DNA from: Pseudobdellovibrio sp.
GTDB lineage: Bacteria > Bdellovibrionota > Bdellovibrionia > Bdellovibrionales > Bdellovibrionaceae
Reading direction: 5' to 3'
Length of the DNA stretch: 14,897 bases
Assembly: GCA_025449725.1 (NCBI GenBank)
Contig: JANWIU010000186.1
Location: 1 to 14,897, forward strand
Under the pieces are notes generated by a model. That model had not been told where the DNA came from and did no database searches. It saw only the letters and a program-made list of their open reading frames with translations. A program made the position numbers and the translations under genes. This document shows, piece after piece, positions 4,601-12,373 of this stretch; position 1 is the first letter of the stretch; each line of letters begins with the position of its first letter.

Positions 4601-5224
4601 AGTAGTCTCACTCAATACAGCATAAACATCGTCCACTGCTTTTCGCCAACGGGCGTGCGCTTCACTTTTAGCTTTCATGGTTGGCAGATCTGAATGATTT
4701 ATAGCAATCAAGCATTTGCTTTTAGGTTTTTGAAATAGATTAAGGTTAACGACAGTCTTCTTTGGCCAGTCTTCGTTGACCCAGGTAAATCTCAGAGATT
4801 TACCGGCTTTAACCGTGCGAAACTCGCCGAACACTCCGCCTTCGCATTCGAACTGGCTGCCGGTTTTTATCTTTACCGGGTAAAGGCTGCCACTTAGCCA
4901 TACGGACTGGCCTTCTTCAGAAATTAAAAACGAATAAATTTTATTGGCAGTAGATATAAGCGTTTTAGTCGCTGTCGTTGTGTACATACCCTTTAAAGTC
5001 TGATGAGGCGGGCGCACCCCAATGGCGATCTGATAACCGCGCGCCACTACTTGCTGCCACCAGGGGGTAAGTTTGTAGTCCTTCTTTAAAAGGGCAACCA
5101 GTTGCTGATGAGTCAGCCGCTGACAGGATTTTTTATTAAGCGCTGAAATCCATTCCTTCCAGGTTTTTTTAGTGTGCTTCTTTACGGAATCTGATGAAGC
5201 CCCGGCAATGACTTCCGTCTTCAT
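4592..5224 (-). CDS. DUF4287 plus AHSA1/SRPBCC domain protein
   Basis: A 210-aa protein with two parts. Residues about 14-66 match the DUF4287 pattern (TKKTWKEWISALNKK...LVALLKKDYKLTPWWQQVVARGYQIAIG). Residues about 75-205 look like an AHSA1/SRPBCC fold (IYSFLISEEGQSVWLSG...VFGEFRTVKAGKSLRFTWVNEDWPKKTVVNLNLF, ending ARWRKAVDDVYAVLSE). Function is unknown; such proteins probably bind a hydrophobic ligand. Its ATG overlaps the stop of the helicase gene by four bases (ATGA), so it is translationally coupled as the last gene of a three-gene operon, although nothing in it suggests DNA repair. It is the third AHSA1 domain within 2.3 kb. The plus-strand terminator hairpin lies directly beyond its stop. 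Confidence 0.85.
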   Translation of the reverse strand: MKTEVIAGASSDSVKKHTKKTWKEWISALNKKSCQRLTHQQLVALLKKDYKLTPWWQQVVARGYQIAIGVRPPHQTLKGMYTTTATKTLISTANKIYSFLISEEGQSVWLSGSLYPVKIKTGSQFECEGGVFGEFRTVKAGKSLRFTWVNEDWPKKTVVNLNLFQKPKSKCLIAINHSDLPTMKAKSEAHARWRKAVDDVYAVLSETTEK

Positions 5225-7605
5225 GTTTGTTCTGCACTCCAGAAGTCTTCAAGATCTTTTAAAATATTATTAGACACCAATTCTCGTGGACTTTCCTGAA
5301 ACCAGTCTTGTGGCATTGACTTGCTGTAGGCCGACTGAATAAAACGATCGTCCATTAAAACAATGATTCCCTTATCTGTTTCGGTACGAATCACACGGCC
5401 GGCAGCCTGAACTGCTTTAGCCATTGCGGGGTAAGTGTAGGCGTAATCGAATCCGGCTCCATAATTATTTTCATAGTAATTTCGCATTTCTTCACGGATC
5501 AAATCAAATGTCGGAAGTGGCGGCCCAATGACAAAAGCACCGATCGCCATTTTACCCGGATAGTCCACGCCTTCAGCGAAGACACCGCCCTGTACGGCGA
5601 AGATGATATGGTTACCGCTGCCTTCTTTAAGGCGAAGTAAAATTTCATCCACTTCATCGCGGCTCATGCCACTGCGCTGACGAATAAACTCAAAGCCTTC
5701 CGGCAACTTAAACTGATTACTGACCTGACTTAAAAACTCAAAACTGGGGAAGAAGGCAAAGTAGTTTCCCTTTCGAACGGCAGAGATACGCGCAATGGCT
5801 TCCGCAATTTTCGGGTAGTGGCGCTGCCTTTCAGAATACTTGGATGAAACCTGTGGAATAATCATAAGTTTTCTTTGTTGCGAAGAAAACGGTGACAAGA
5901 ATTCACCCGTCGTGAGCGGCGTACCCGCCAAGCCCGAAAGCCGGCTGTAATACTCAAAAGGTTTCAAAGTTGCAGAAAATCCTACGATCTGTTCGTAATT
6001 TTGATAACTTTCTTTTAATAATTCCGAAGCGTCACAGCAGGTAATGCTAATGCGGTTTTCTGTCGGATTGTAACTGGTAAAAAATTCCTTCCGGCCGGAG
6101 CCCACAAATTCCAGAGCCTCCGTAAATTGCGACCAGTACAACGAAAGATTCAACACAGGATCACCAGGCTGAATGTCTGCATCTGAATTCAAATAAGAAG
6201 ATAAAAAATTTCTGATTTCAAAATCCATTTCAAGAAAGGCCGCTAACGGAGGATTAATCTTCATAGGCTTTTGAATGTCTTCAGGAGCACTGCGCTTCAC
6301 AACGCCAATGCAGGAATTTAAAATGTCTGTAAACTCATTACGAAATTTTTTAGGAAGCCCGGCCACTTCTTCTTTTTTGTTTTCAAGACTTTGCACTGAC
6401 AGTGACGGTGAATAGTAATCCATAGAACGTGACGGCAAGTTGTGCGCCTCATCTATGACTAAATTTGGTCGGCCCTGCTGATCCAGTTCTTCAGCATTGA
6501 TACGCCCCAGTGGCGAACGGGGGGCAAATACATAATTGTAATCACAAATGATGGTGTCAGCCTCTGAAGCCGCATCCAGCTGAATTTCAAAGGGGCACAC
6601 TTCAAATTCTGCCGCTAACTTTCTGAAAACCCTTGCGGTCAAATTCTTTTTTTTGGAGAGCTTCTCAATAACTTTGTTTTCTGAAAGTTTAGTATAGTGA
6701 TCTTTTGCGTATTCACAAAATTCCGGTTTGCAAATGGCTTCGTTTTTAAAGCACATTTTGCTTTTTGCCGTTAAGGTCATTCCTTTAATGGCAGCGCCTT
6801 TGTTCTGCAGTTTTTCTACAGCCTCTTCAGCGACAGTATGCTGGCTGTTTTTCGGAGTTGTGTAGATCAGCCTCTGCCCGCGAGATAAAGCTTCTTTCAA
6901 TGACGGATACATCACACCGACGGTTTTACCTAAACCGGTCGGCGCCTGAAAAAGCATCGTTTTCTTTTCTGTAAAACCACTTTCGATTCTGTCTATCAAA
7001 TCAATTTGGCCACTGCGAGGTTTATCAAACGGGAAGACCAAAGCTTCCGCAGCTTTTTTGCGCCGTATACTTCTCTTTTCTGCGTTATAGGCTTCTTCCA
7101 CCAGTTCTACCAATCTGCGTGAAAGCCATTCTTCATAAGACTTAACGTCCAAAGAAATATTCATTTCAAATGTTTCGTAGTTGCGGCTTGATACCAACAG
7201 CAAGACCAATTCAGGCACTTCGCCGTATTTCAGCCAGTGAAAGTATCCATAAGTGCGCAATTGCAAAACGTAAGGGTGTTCGTTGTTTTCTTTAAGTCTT
7301 CGCTGCAATTCAAAAATATTGAATGAAGTTTTTATTTCTTCAATGCGAAGCGGTTCATTAAAAAAACCGTCCATGCGGCCACAAACTTCAAAATCAAATT
7401 TATCGGCTGTAAAGGTATGTGAAGAAACCACTTCGCTGGCATAAGATTTATTTTCTTCTTTGCGCATGGCCTGAAATCGACGGTGAATCTCTTGCCCGAT
7501 TTCAGGTCCGCGGCCCAAGCCGGAATAGGTATCAATACTTCCTCTCAGTGGTGCAGGCTGCGCAAATTTAGAAACGGCCAACGTCAGTTTTTTTCTCGAC
7601 AACAT
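5221..7605 (-). CDS. PD-(D/E)XK nuclease fused to XPD/DinG-type Fe-S helicase
   Basis: A 794-aa superfamily 2 DNA helicase of the Rad3/XPD/DinG group. Walker A is APTGLGKT (221-228), Walker B is DEAH (385-388), motif III is GFSATL (542-547), and motif VI is QAAGRVIR (733-740). Four Cys (285, 292, 297, 337) between Walker A and DEAH fit the 4Fe-4S cluster of this family, implying 5'-3' unwinding. Residues about 30-125 carry a Cas4/RecB-like nuclease signature: H41, D79, E90-x-K92, and Q115xxxY119. The helicase and nuclease may thus process branched or damaged DNA in one polypeptide. The gene's ATG overlaps the last base of the MBL exonuclease gene stop (TAATG), and its end overlaps the DUF4287 gene, so the three are coupled. 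Cellular role is inferred from domains only. Confidence 0.92.
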   Translation of the reverse strand: MLSRKKLTLAVSKFAQPAPLRGSIDTYSGLGRGPEIGQEIHRRFQAMRKEENKSYASEVVSSHTFTADKFDFEVCGRMDGFFNEPLRIEEIKTSFNIFELQRRLKENNEHPYVLQLRTYGYFHWLKYGEVPELVLLLVSSRNYETFEMNISLDVKSYEEWLSRRLVELVEEAYNAEKRSIRRKKAAEALVFPFDKPRSGQIDLIDRIESGFTEKKTMLFQAPTGLGKTVGVMYPSLKEALSRGQRLIYTTPKNSQHTVAEEAVEKLQNKGAAIKGMTLTAKSKMCFKNEAICKPEFCEYAKDHYTKLSENKVIEKLSKKKNLTARVFRKLAAEFEVCPFEIQLDAASEADTIICDYNYVFAPRSPLGRINAEELDQQGRPNLVIDEAHNLPSRSMDYYSPSLSVQSLENKKEEVAGLPKKFRNEFTDILNSCIGVVKRSAPEDIQKPMKINPPLAAFLEMDFEIRNFLSSYLNSDADIQPGDPVLNLSLYWSQFTEALEFVGSGRKEFFTSYNPTENRISITCCDASELLKESYQNYEQIVGFSATLKPFEYYSRLSGLAGTPLTTGEFLSPFSSQQRKLMIIPQVSSKYSERQRHYPKIAEAIARISAVRKGNYFAFFPSFEFLSQVSNQFKLPEGFEFIRQRSGMSRDEVDEILLRLKEGSGNHIIFAVQGGVFAEGVDYPGKMAIGAFVIGPPLPTFDLIREEMRNYYENNYGAGFDYAYTYPAMAKAVQAAGRVIRTETDKGIIVLMDDRFIQSAYSKSMPQDWFQESPRELVSNNILKDLEDFWSAEQT

Positions 7606-8609
7606 TAAAAAAGCTCCAGCTGGCTTTGCGGTTTTGGTACAAGTGCCGTATCAGGAAAAGCCTGCAGGCCCATTTTATTCAAATGTCTGACCAAGGCGCC
7701 GTTCCCTCTGTGCTGCACGTAAACTTTTTTAGCTCCGGTTTCTAAAACGGTCCGGACCAAATCACTCCAGTCCGCATGATCAGACAACAAAAATCCTTTA
7801 TCATAGCTGGAATACCCCGGTTTATTTTCTGTCGCCATCCAACCGGAAGCAAAGGCCGTTTGGTAATTTTCTCCCAATACTGTAGCCTGTTCCGACTTCA
7901 AAAAACTTTGTGGAAGCAAAAATAATTCACCGGAAAATTTTTCGTCTGCGGCCAGAGTGCTAAAGCAGCGAGTTTCGGCCAGCGCAATGCCCTGTGCACG
8001 ATAGCAATCCGTCAATGGAGTCGAAGCGGAATGACAAATCACAGGACGTTCTGCCCACGGCTCTAACAGGCCAAGGACCCGCTGCGCTTTACCCAAAGAA
8101 TAAGCGAATAAGACTGAATTTAGTCCGCGTAAAATGTTTTCCTGCCACCAGCAGAAAATCTCATAACCGATATCCGCGTCTTTGTTCCAATGATAAGCGG
8201 GGGTCCCGAACGTGGCTTCCGTCACAAACACATCACAAGCGACGCTTTCAAAAGCTTCGCAAGTTGGGTCTGCATCTCTTTTATAATCTCCGGACGCTAC
8301 CCAGACTTCGCCACGGTATTCGAGCCTTACTTGCGCCGAACCTAAAATATGTCCCGCTGGGTGAAACGAAACGGTCACAGGACCGATTTCAAACTTCTGA
8401 CCATAATGAAAAGACTGAACTACAATATTTTTACCGAGGCGCGCACGCAGCAGTGGTTCGCCGGATACGGTAGAAAAATAAAGTTGGCCGCCACGTCTGG
8501 CATGATCGCTGTGAGCATGAGTAATCACAGCTCGGTCGACCTTTCCTGACGGATCAATATAAAAATCTCCGGCAGGGCAGTAGAGGCCCTTTTGAGTCAA
8601 TTCAAGCAT
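7605..8609 (-). CDS. MBL-fold/beta-CASP DNA exonuclease (ligase-associated type)
   Basis: A 334-aa metallo-beta-lactamase-fold nuclease. The metal site shows HAHSDH (31-36), AGHILGSAQ with H87, SGDYK with D108 and EATFG with E131. The beta-CASP part shows CHSASTP, FASGWM, SDHADW (276-281) and VYVQH with H300. The opening LTQKGLYCPAGDFYIDP matches proteins usually annotated as ligase-associated DNA exonucleases, normally found with an ATP-dependent ligase, Lhr helicase and phosphoesterase. Here the partner is instead the nuclease-helicase fusion, with start and stop overlapping. It is the first gene of its operon. The start at 8609 fits the family; no ribosome binding site is evident, so initiation may be leaderless or weak. 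It is likely a 5' or single-strand exonuclease in repair. Confidence 0.92.
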   Translation of the reverse strand: MLELTQKGLYCPAGDFYIDPSGKVDRAVITHAHSDHARRGGQLYFSTVSGEPLLRARLGKNIVVQSFHYGQKFEIGPVTVSFHPAGHILGSAQVRLEYRGEVWVASGDYKRDADPTCEAFESVACDVFVTEATFGTPAYHWNKDADIGYEIFCWWQENILRGLNSVLFAYSLGKAQRVLGLLEPWAERPVICHSASTPLTDCYRAQGIALAETRCFSTLAADEKFSGELFLLPQSFLKSEQATVLGENYQTAFASGWMATENKPGYSSYDKGFLLSDHADWSDLVRTVLETGAKKVYVQHRGNGALVRHLNKMGLQAFPDTALVPKPQSQLELF

Positions 8610-8690
8610 TGCGATAGTTTATGTAAATTTTCTGTAAATGGCCAATGAAAATGAAAGTAAAAATTAAAACTTTTGGCTGTTTTAAAGGCT

Positions 8691-9047
8691 TTAAACTTTT
8701 CGAACAAATTCTGATTTTAAATTCATGGCGCCAAATCCCTCTATTTTGCAGGAGATGTTATGGCCGTCGGCCCCGTCAGTTAAACGGATGTTTTTGACTT
8801 TAGTACCAACCTTAACGGAAGAAGAGCTGCCTTTGATTTTTAGGTCTTTAATAACAGTTACGGTGTCACCATCTTGCAGAATGTTTCCGTTAGCATCTTT
8901 AATAACGCCGGAATCTTCAGTGCCCGCAGCTTCAACAGAAGCCTCTTCAGGATTCCATTCCGCAAAACACTCAGGGCATGTCCAATTGAGACCGTCTTGA
9001 TAAATGTTTTCGCTATTGCATTTCGGGCAGTGAGTGGGGGTTGTCAT
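8691..9047 (-). CDS. yjdM: YjdM/PhnA family zinc-ribbon protein
   Basis: A 118-aa protein with an N-terminal zinc ribbon (Cys 7, 10, 24 and 27: CPKC and CPEC) and the characteristic C-terminal PhnA barrel. The signature runs VIKDANGNILQDGDTVTVIKDLKIKGSS, then VGTKVKNIRL and DGHNISCKIEGFGAMNLKSEFV. E. coli YjdM (formerly PhnA) has the same length and layout; despite the old name it is not phosphonoacetate hydrolase and its role is not established. The region between the domains is acidic. The ATG at 9047 has no strong ribosome binding site. It lies 81 bases upstream of the exonuclease gene on the same strand, so it may or may not share its transcript. Confidence 0.92.
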   Translation of the reverse strand: MTTPTHCPKCNSENIYQDGLNWTCPECFAEWNPEEASVEAAGTEDSGVIKDANGNILQDGDTVTVIKDLKIKGSSSSVKVGTKVKNIRLTDGADGHNISCKIEGFGAMNLKSEFVRKV

Positions 9048-9079
9048 TCGCAGATTCTATTGCGCGCAAGAATTTCTGT

Positions 9080-9135
9080 CCAGATTAAAAAAGTTTGGCG
9101 CACCCATCACTGTTTTCACAGCAACAGATGCGCCA
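9080..9135 (-). terminator. Minus-strand terminator of the 9157-10248 gene
   Basis: On the minus strand TGGCGCA (9135-9129) pairs with TGCGCCA (9102-9096), with an internal CTGT/ACAG mini-stem (9121-9118/9113-9110), followed by AACTTTTTTAAT. It begins 21 bases after the stop codon, the usual position. The loop is long. Confidence 0.6.
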
Positions 9136-9156
9136 GAGGGGCCTTGTTTGCGTAGT

Positions 9157-10248
9157 TTAGTTGAGCTCAGCCGAATTTTGATTTGAATTCAGCCATTCGG
9201 TAATTTGATCTGCATCACTATAAACGTCCATCATCAGATCGGAAACGGCTGAAGCCAGTTCGTCTATTTGATTTACGTTTTGTGATCGATTTTTTGTAAA
9301 GAAGGTAGCGATAGCGCGAACCACATTACGGTCTCTTCCGACGATTCGTTGTACCCTTTTAAGATTTTCATTTTGACGAATAGATTCGTATCGGGTGATC
9401 GCACTTCCCATTAATTCAAAATCTTTTCGGGTTACGTTAATCCCGCTGCGTTTTGATTCAGGATCAGCGCTGAATTGCCAGTAGTCATTCATTTCTGCGC
9501 GTTTAGAAGGAGCACTGTCGTAAGTCGGCCCCGGTCTTGTTTTACCGTAAACGCCGGAATCCTGTTTTTTAGAAGTGGCGGTGAAGCGGCCCAGGTAAAA
9601 CTTTGTAAACCGTGATTGCCCGCCGTGAAAAGAGCCCAATAGTGTTGTTTCAAACAGCGCCGCATCCCAGTTACGGTGTGGGTCTGTCGGAACCATTGCG
9701 CGATATTCTTCGGCCGTGTAAATCGCGATAAAGTTAGTTACCACTCGCTGAGAATCGTTTCTTAAAGTATCAAGTTCGCGTGCCTCACAAGCGCCGAGAA
9801 TTCTGACAACGACTTCATAAAATTTAGCAATATCACGTTTGTCGCCCGTAGCAACAACATCACCTAAATTATCAAGATACATTTTGTCAGACCAGTCACC
9901 TACTTGGCCGCGTGTCCAGCCGTAGCTGCGGCCGCCCGTTGATAACAGCGGAAAGTTAATATGAACATTAAAATTGTTATCACTTAGCTTTACCGAGACG
10001 CCGTTTCCGCGCGCTAATTCAGTTTCATTGGTAGAACCCGGCTTTGCAGATTCAGACTGTTCTGCCATTCGCGGATAAATCGACTGTTGCATCAATTTGT
10101 AGTAAGAAATTTTTCCTGCGGAATCTGCTAAGTTAAAAGTAGGGCGAGCCGCCTGTTTAAGCGATTCAAGAAAAAAGTCTTTCGCAAGTAAATTGGCGCC
10201 GGCAAGTACAGTTACGATCGCCAAAGATGCATTACGAATAAAAGACAT
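9157..10248 (-). CDS. Exported protein of unknown function
   Basis: A 363-aa protein with an N-terminal signal peptide (SFIRNASLAIVTVLAGANLLA, likely cleaved after Ala22). The remainder is soluble and polar, with many Arg, Asn and Ser; it contains GGRSYGWTRGQVGDWSDKMYLDNLGDV (about 105-131), and its C-terminal third is helical. I recognise no catalytic motif or domain. A strong AAGGAG seven bases before the ATG at 10248 suggests good translation, and a terminator follows, so it is probably monocistronic. It would act in the periplasm or outside the cell. It could be a lineage-specific secreted protein, and I would not assign a function without structure prediction. Confidence 0.8.
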   Translation of the reverse strand: MSFIRNASLAIVTVLAGANLLAKDFFLESLKQAARPTFNLADSAGKISYYKLMQQSIYPRMAEQSESAKPGSTNETELARGNGVSVKLSDNNFNVHINFPLLSTGGRSYGWTRGQVGDWSDKMYLDNLGDVVATGDKRDIAKFYEVVVRILGACEARELDTLRNDSQRVVTNFIAIYTAEEYRAMVPTDPHRNWDAALFETTLLGSFHGGQSRFTKFYLGRFTATSKKQDSGVYGKTRPGPTYDSAPSKRAEMNDYWQFSADPESKRSGINVTRKDFELMGSAITRYESIRQNENLKRVQRIVGRDRNVVRAIATFFTKNRSQNVNQIDELASAVSDLMMDVYSDADQITEWLNSNQNSAELN

Positions 10249-10363
10249 GAAGTCGCTCCTTATTAAGCCCGATTTTTTTGATTCACTGCGGGCTATTGCG
10301 GTTCCTGTGCCAGGTGATCAATTTGAATACAGACGTTTTAAACAGAAGCGCCTGTAAACTTAG

Positions 10364-10391
10364 TGGACAATCCATGAGGTCGACATGTAAT
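10364..10391 (+). promoter_or_regulatory. Possible promoter of the small membrane protein gene
   Basis: TGGACA (10364-10369), a 16-base spacer and TGTAAT (10386-10391), each matching five of six consensus bases. A second -10-like GATAAT at 10399-10404 has no good -35. The region 10249-10363 shows only a weak AGCCCG/CGGGCT stem (10266-10271/10289-10294). Confidence 0.35.
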
Positions 10392-10429
10392 TATTTTAGA
10401 TAATAGATTTCTGAAAAGCGGAGAAAAAA

Positions 10430-10675
10430 ATGGCGGAAAAAAGTATCGTAATTGAGTTGATCGGCTGGTCTTCAACGATCTTGTTTTTGGTATCGATTGT
10501 CATGCCTCAGCGGGTTCATTTGCACGCGCTTGGTGTAGTCACTTCAATAACTACAGGAATTTACGGCTATGCCTACGGAGCCACTGCTATCTGGGTTAAG
10601 TGGCTGATTGCTTTATTCTTTCATGGATATATGTGGTACAAAACCCGCCAGAATTCGAAAAACCCGGCGGTTTAA
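10430..10675 (+). CDS. Small integral membrane protein (YgjV/CBU_0592-like)
   Basis: An 81-aa protein of three predicted membrane segments (about residues 8-26, 32-50 and 53-70), with a basic, polar C-terminus. The pattern IELIGWSSTILFLVSIVMPQRV..HALGVVTSITTGIYGYAYG..AIWVKWLIALFF resembles the short half-transporter-like proteins grouped as YgjV or CBU_0592; their roles are not known. GCGGAG six to seven bases before the ATG at 10430 supports the start. Its TAA stop directly abuts the TAA of the convergent DUF77 gene, with no base between. It stands alone on the plus strand. Confidence 0.75.
   Translation: MAEKSIVIELIGWSSTILFLVSIVMPQRVHLHALGVVTSITTGIYGYAYGATAIWVKWLIALFFHGYMWYKTRQNSKNPAV
10641..10674. 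terminator. Hairpin shared by two abutting convergent genes
   Basis: AAACCCGCC (10641-10649) pairs with GGCGGTTT (10667-10674), with one bulged C, around a 17-base loop. It lies in the last codons of the plus-strand gene and just beyond the stop of the minus-strand gene. Tails are short: TTTAATT on plus and GTTTTGT on minus. It is a plausible bidirectional terminator, but weak. Confidence 0.4.
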
Positions 10676-10984
10676 TTAGGAATTGATGTTGCGGCCGAGA
10701 GTCTGTTCGACTCGCTTCACATTTTTCTTCAGACGCGGGTAACCATCTGTTCGGAAGTCTCCCTGAATAGAAAACGCCACGCGCTCGGAATTTCTTGAAA
10801 GATCTTCGATACATTCAGTAAGTAAATCCATCACTTCATCAAGTTCACCTTCGATTGTAGTACCCACTGCGCCCAGTTCATACGACAGGCCTGAACGGCT
10901 GATAATATCTACCGCCCGGGAAACGGGTTTTGCAATGCTCGAACCCTGATCTAAAGGATTAAGTGAAAATTCGACTATGACCAT
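10676..10984 (-). CDS. MTH1187/YqgV-type thiamine-binding protein (DUF77)
   Basis: A 102-aa ferredoxin-like protein with the DUF77 (Thiamine_BP) layout: VIVEFSLNPLDQGSSIAKPVSRAVDIISRSGLSYELGAVGTTIEGELDEVMDLLTECIEDLS, then a basic KKNVKRVEQTLG tail. Family members bind thiamine or hydroxymethylpyrimidine-like ligands as homo-oligomers; the physiological role is unsettled. A strong AAGGAG six bases before the ATG at 10984 lies in the 21-base gap after the CBS gene, so the two form an operon. It converges on the small membrane protein gene with zero bases between stops. Confidence 0.9.
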   Translation of the reverse strand: MVIVEFSLNPLDQGSSIAKPVSRAVDIISRSGLSYELGAVGTTIEGELDEVMDLLTECIEDLSRNSERVAFSIQGDFRTDGYPRLKKNVKRVEQTLGRNINS

Positions 10985-11005
10985 ACAATCTCCTTGTTAA
11001 TAAAT

Positions 11006-11488
11006 TCAGTGATGTGAGCGTTCGTTTTGGTGCTGACGTTCTGCAATTTGTGTAAGGTCACTTAAACCCTGAGAAAAAATCTGCAAAAGTTTTTTTGCAG
11101 TTACAATTCCCACAAGAGATCCTTGATCGTCGACTAAGGGAAGCCGTGTAACCCCGGCTTCTTTCATAATACGAACCAATTCAAATTCGTCCGTACCTAT
11201 ATGAGCCGTCGTTAATGTATCATTCATATAGTTTGCGATTTTGCACGAATTCAGATCGCCCGTTTCAGCCTGCAGGGCGATATCACGGTCGGTAATAATA
11301 CTAACCGGAGCAGAACTGCCTTCGCGGTCTTCAACAACGATAATGGCGCCGACCTGATTTTTTCGCATGAGCTTGGCAGCTTCCGCCAAAGTAGCGTTAG
11401 GCGAAAGACAGACGAGATCTTTTTGCTGAACTTCGTAAGAACGGTATCTTCTCTGAACCGATGAAGATGACTTGTTCACGTAATCCAT
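11006..11488 (-). CDS. CBS-pair domain protein
   Basis: A 160-aa protein consisting of two CBS motifs, about residues 24-74 (ending PVSIITDRDIA) and 88-146 (ending LVGIVTAKKLLQIFS), with short basic, His-rich tails. CBS pairs bind adenine nucleotides and act as energy or stress sensors; stand-alone proteins like this usually have unknown partners. The open frame continues back to 11698, but AAAGGAAA six bases before the ATG at 11488 and the family start support 11488; the extra 70 residues would run through the divergent promoter region and overlap the DUF6766 gene. It is followed by the DUF77 gene in an operon and is divergent from the DUF6766 gene. Confidence 0.9.
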   Translation of the reverse strand: MDYVNKSSSSVQRRYRSYEVQQKDLVCLSPNATLAEAAKLMRKNQVGAIIVVEDREGSSAPVSIITDRDIALQAETGDLNSCKIANYMNDTLTTAHIGTDEFELVRIMKEAGVTRLPLVDDQGSLVGIVTAKKLLQIFSQGLSDLTQIAERQHQNERSHH

Positions 11489-11654
11489 TTGTTTCCTTTC
11501 GAAATTTTTTGCTGAAGTCGCAGTTCCGCTCTTGAGTAGCAAATTTCTGACCATACCCGGAAAGTGGCATGTCCTGTGCTGATTGAAAGGCGACGGTCTC
11601 AGGTGGTAGGGCAACAACTGGTCAAAAGTTCGCAGCATAGGGGAATTTTGTCGC

Positions 11655-12311
11655 ATGAAAAAATGTGGAATGACAATCGTGTTGATGACACTTTTCATTC
11701 TTTCCGTTTTTGGCCAGATTCACGCAGGCTTGGGAGCTTACAATGATGACCGTGTCCATGAAGGTCTGTTGGCACTGCCTTCCTATTTTGAATATCTAAA
11801 AAGCGATCACTTTATCAGTAGCATGGCTGAAAATATGGAGTCTGAATTTTTACAGATGGGTCTTTTTGTTATTTTAAGCACCTATCTCTATCAAAGGGGC
11901 TCTTCAGAATCTAAAAAATTACCGGAAGATATGAGTAACGAAGACAGCCAAATGGAAATGCTGGAGGTTAAATACTGCCGGCAGCAAAGGGCACAGCGAC
12001 CGGTTCTCTTCCGGTTATATGAATATTCCTTAACCTTGGCGCTGTTGGGACTGTTTCTAATTTTTTTTCTGCTTCACGCCAAAAGCAGTTACAACTTGAT
12101 CAACGAAGAGCATGCAACCGAAGGAAAGCCCGGCATTTCATTTGTGGACGTTTTTTCGGAGGATAAATTTTGGTTTGAATCGTTTCAAAACTGGCAAAGT
12201 GAATTTTTTTCGGTCGCGAGCCTGGGAATATTAAGTATTTTTTTGCGGCAAATGGGATCCCCACAGTCTAAAAAAATGCGCGATCCAAACTGGAAAACAG
12301 GAAGTGGCTAG
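11655..12311 (+). CDS. DUF6766 family membrane protein
   Basis: A 218-aa protein with four predicted membrane helices (about 7-25, 64-81, 122-142 and 175-190). It carries the DUF6766-type repeat twice: residues 61-88 (MESEFLQMGLF..YLYQRGSSESKK) and 171-197 (QSEFFSVASLG..FLRQMGSPQSKK). This internal duplication suggests a two-fold protein. Function is unknown; relatives commonly sit beside stress genes. GGGGAA precedes the ATG at 11655 by about eleven bases, slightly far. It is transcribed away from the CBS gene across a 166-bp divergent region (11489-11654) in which I could not place convincing promoters. The DUF4142 gene follows after 62 bases. Confidence 0.82.
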   Translation: MKKCGMTIVLMTLFILSVFGQIHAGLGAYNDDRVHEGLLALPSYFEYLKSDHFISSMAENMESEFLQMGLFVILSTYLYQRGSSESKKLPEDMSNEDSQMEMLEVKYCRQQRAQRPVLFRLYEYSLTLALLGLFLIFFLLHAKSSYNLINEEHATEGKPGISFVDVFSEDKFWFESFQNWQSEFFSVASLGILSIFLRQMGSPQSKKMRDPNWKTGSG

Positions 12312-12373
12312 TTTGTTCGCGGCACCCTTCTTGCTTTCTCTGATACGAGCACAAATGTAAGGAGAACTTAATA

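Noticed and set aside
7994..8473. Plus-strand 159-codon open frame antisense to the exonuclease
   Set aside because: Composition is random-looking, and the minus-strand frame carries all the metal-binding motifs.
635..10324. Shared CTGTGCCAGG at 635-644 and 10315-10324, and AGTGGACAAT near 2815 and 10362
   Set aside because: Two ten-base matches in 15 kb, without shared structure or context, are too weak to call a repeat family.
11489..11698. N-terminal 70-residue extension of the CBS protein
   Set aside because: It would overlap the divergent DUF6766 gene, has atypical composition, and a good ribosome binding site supports the ATG at 11488.
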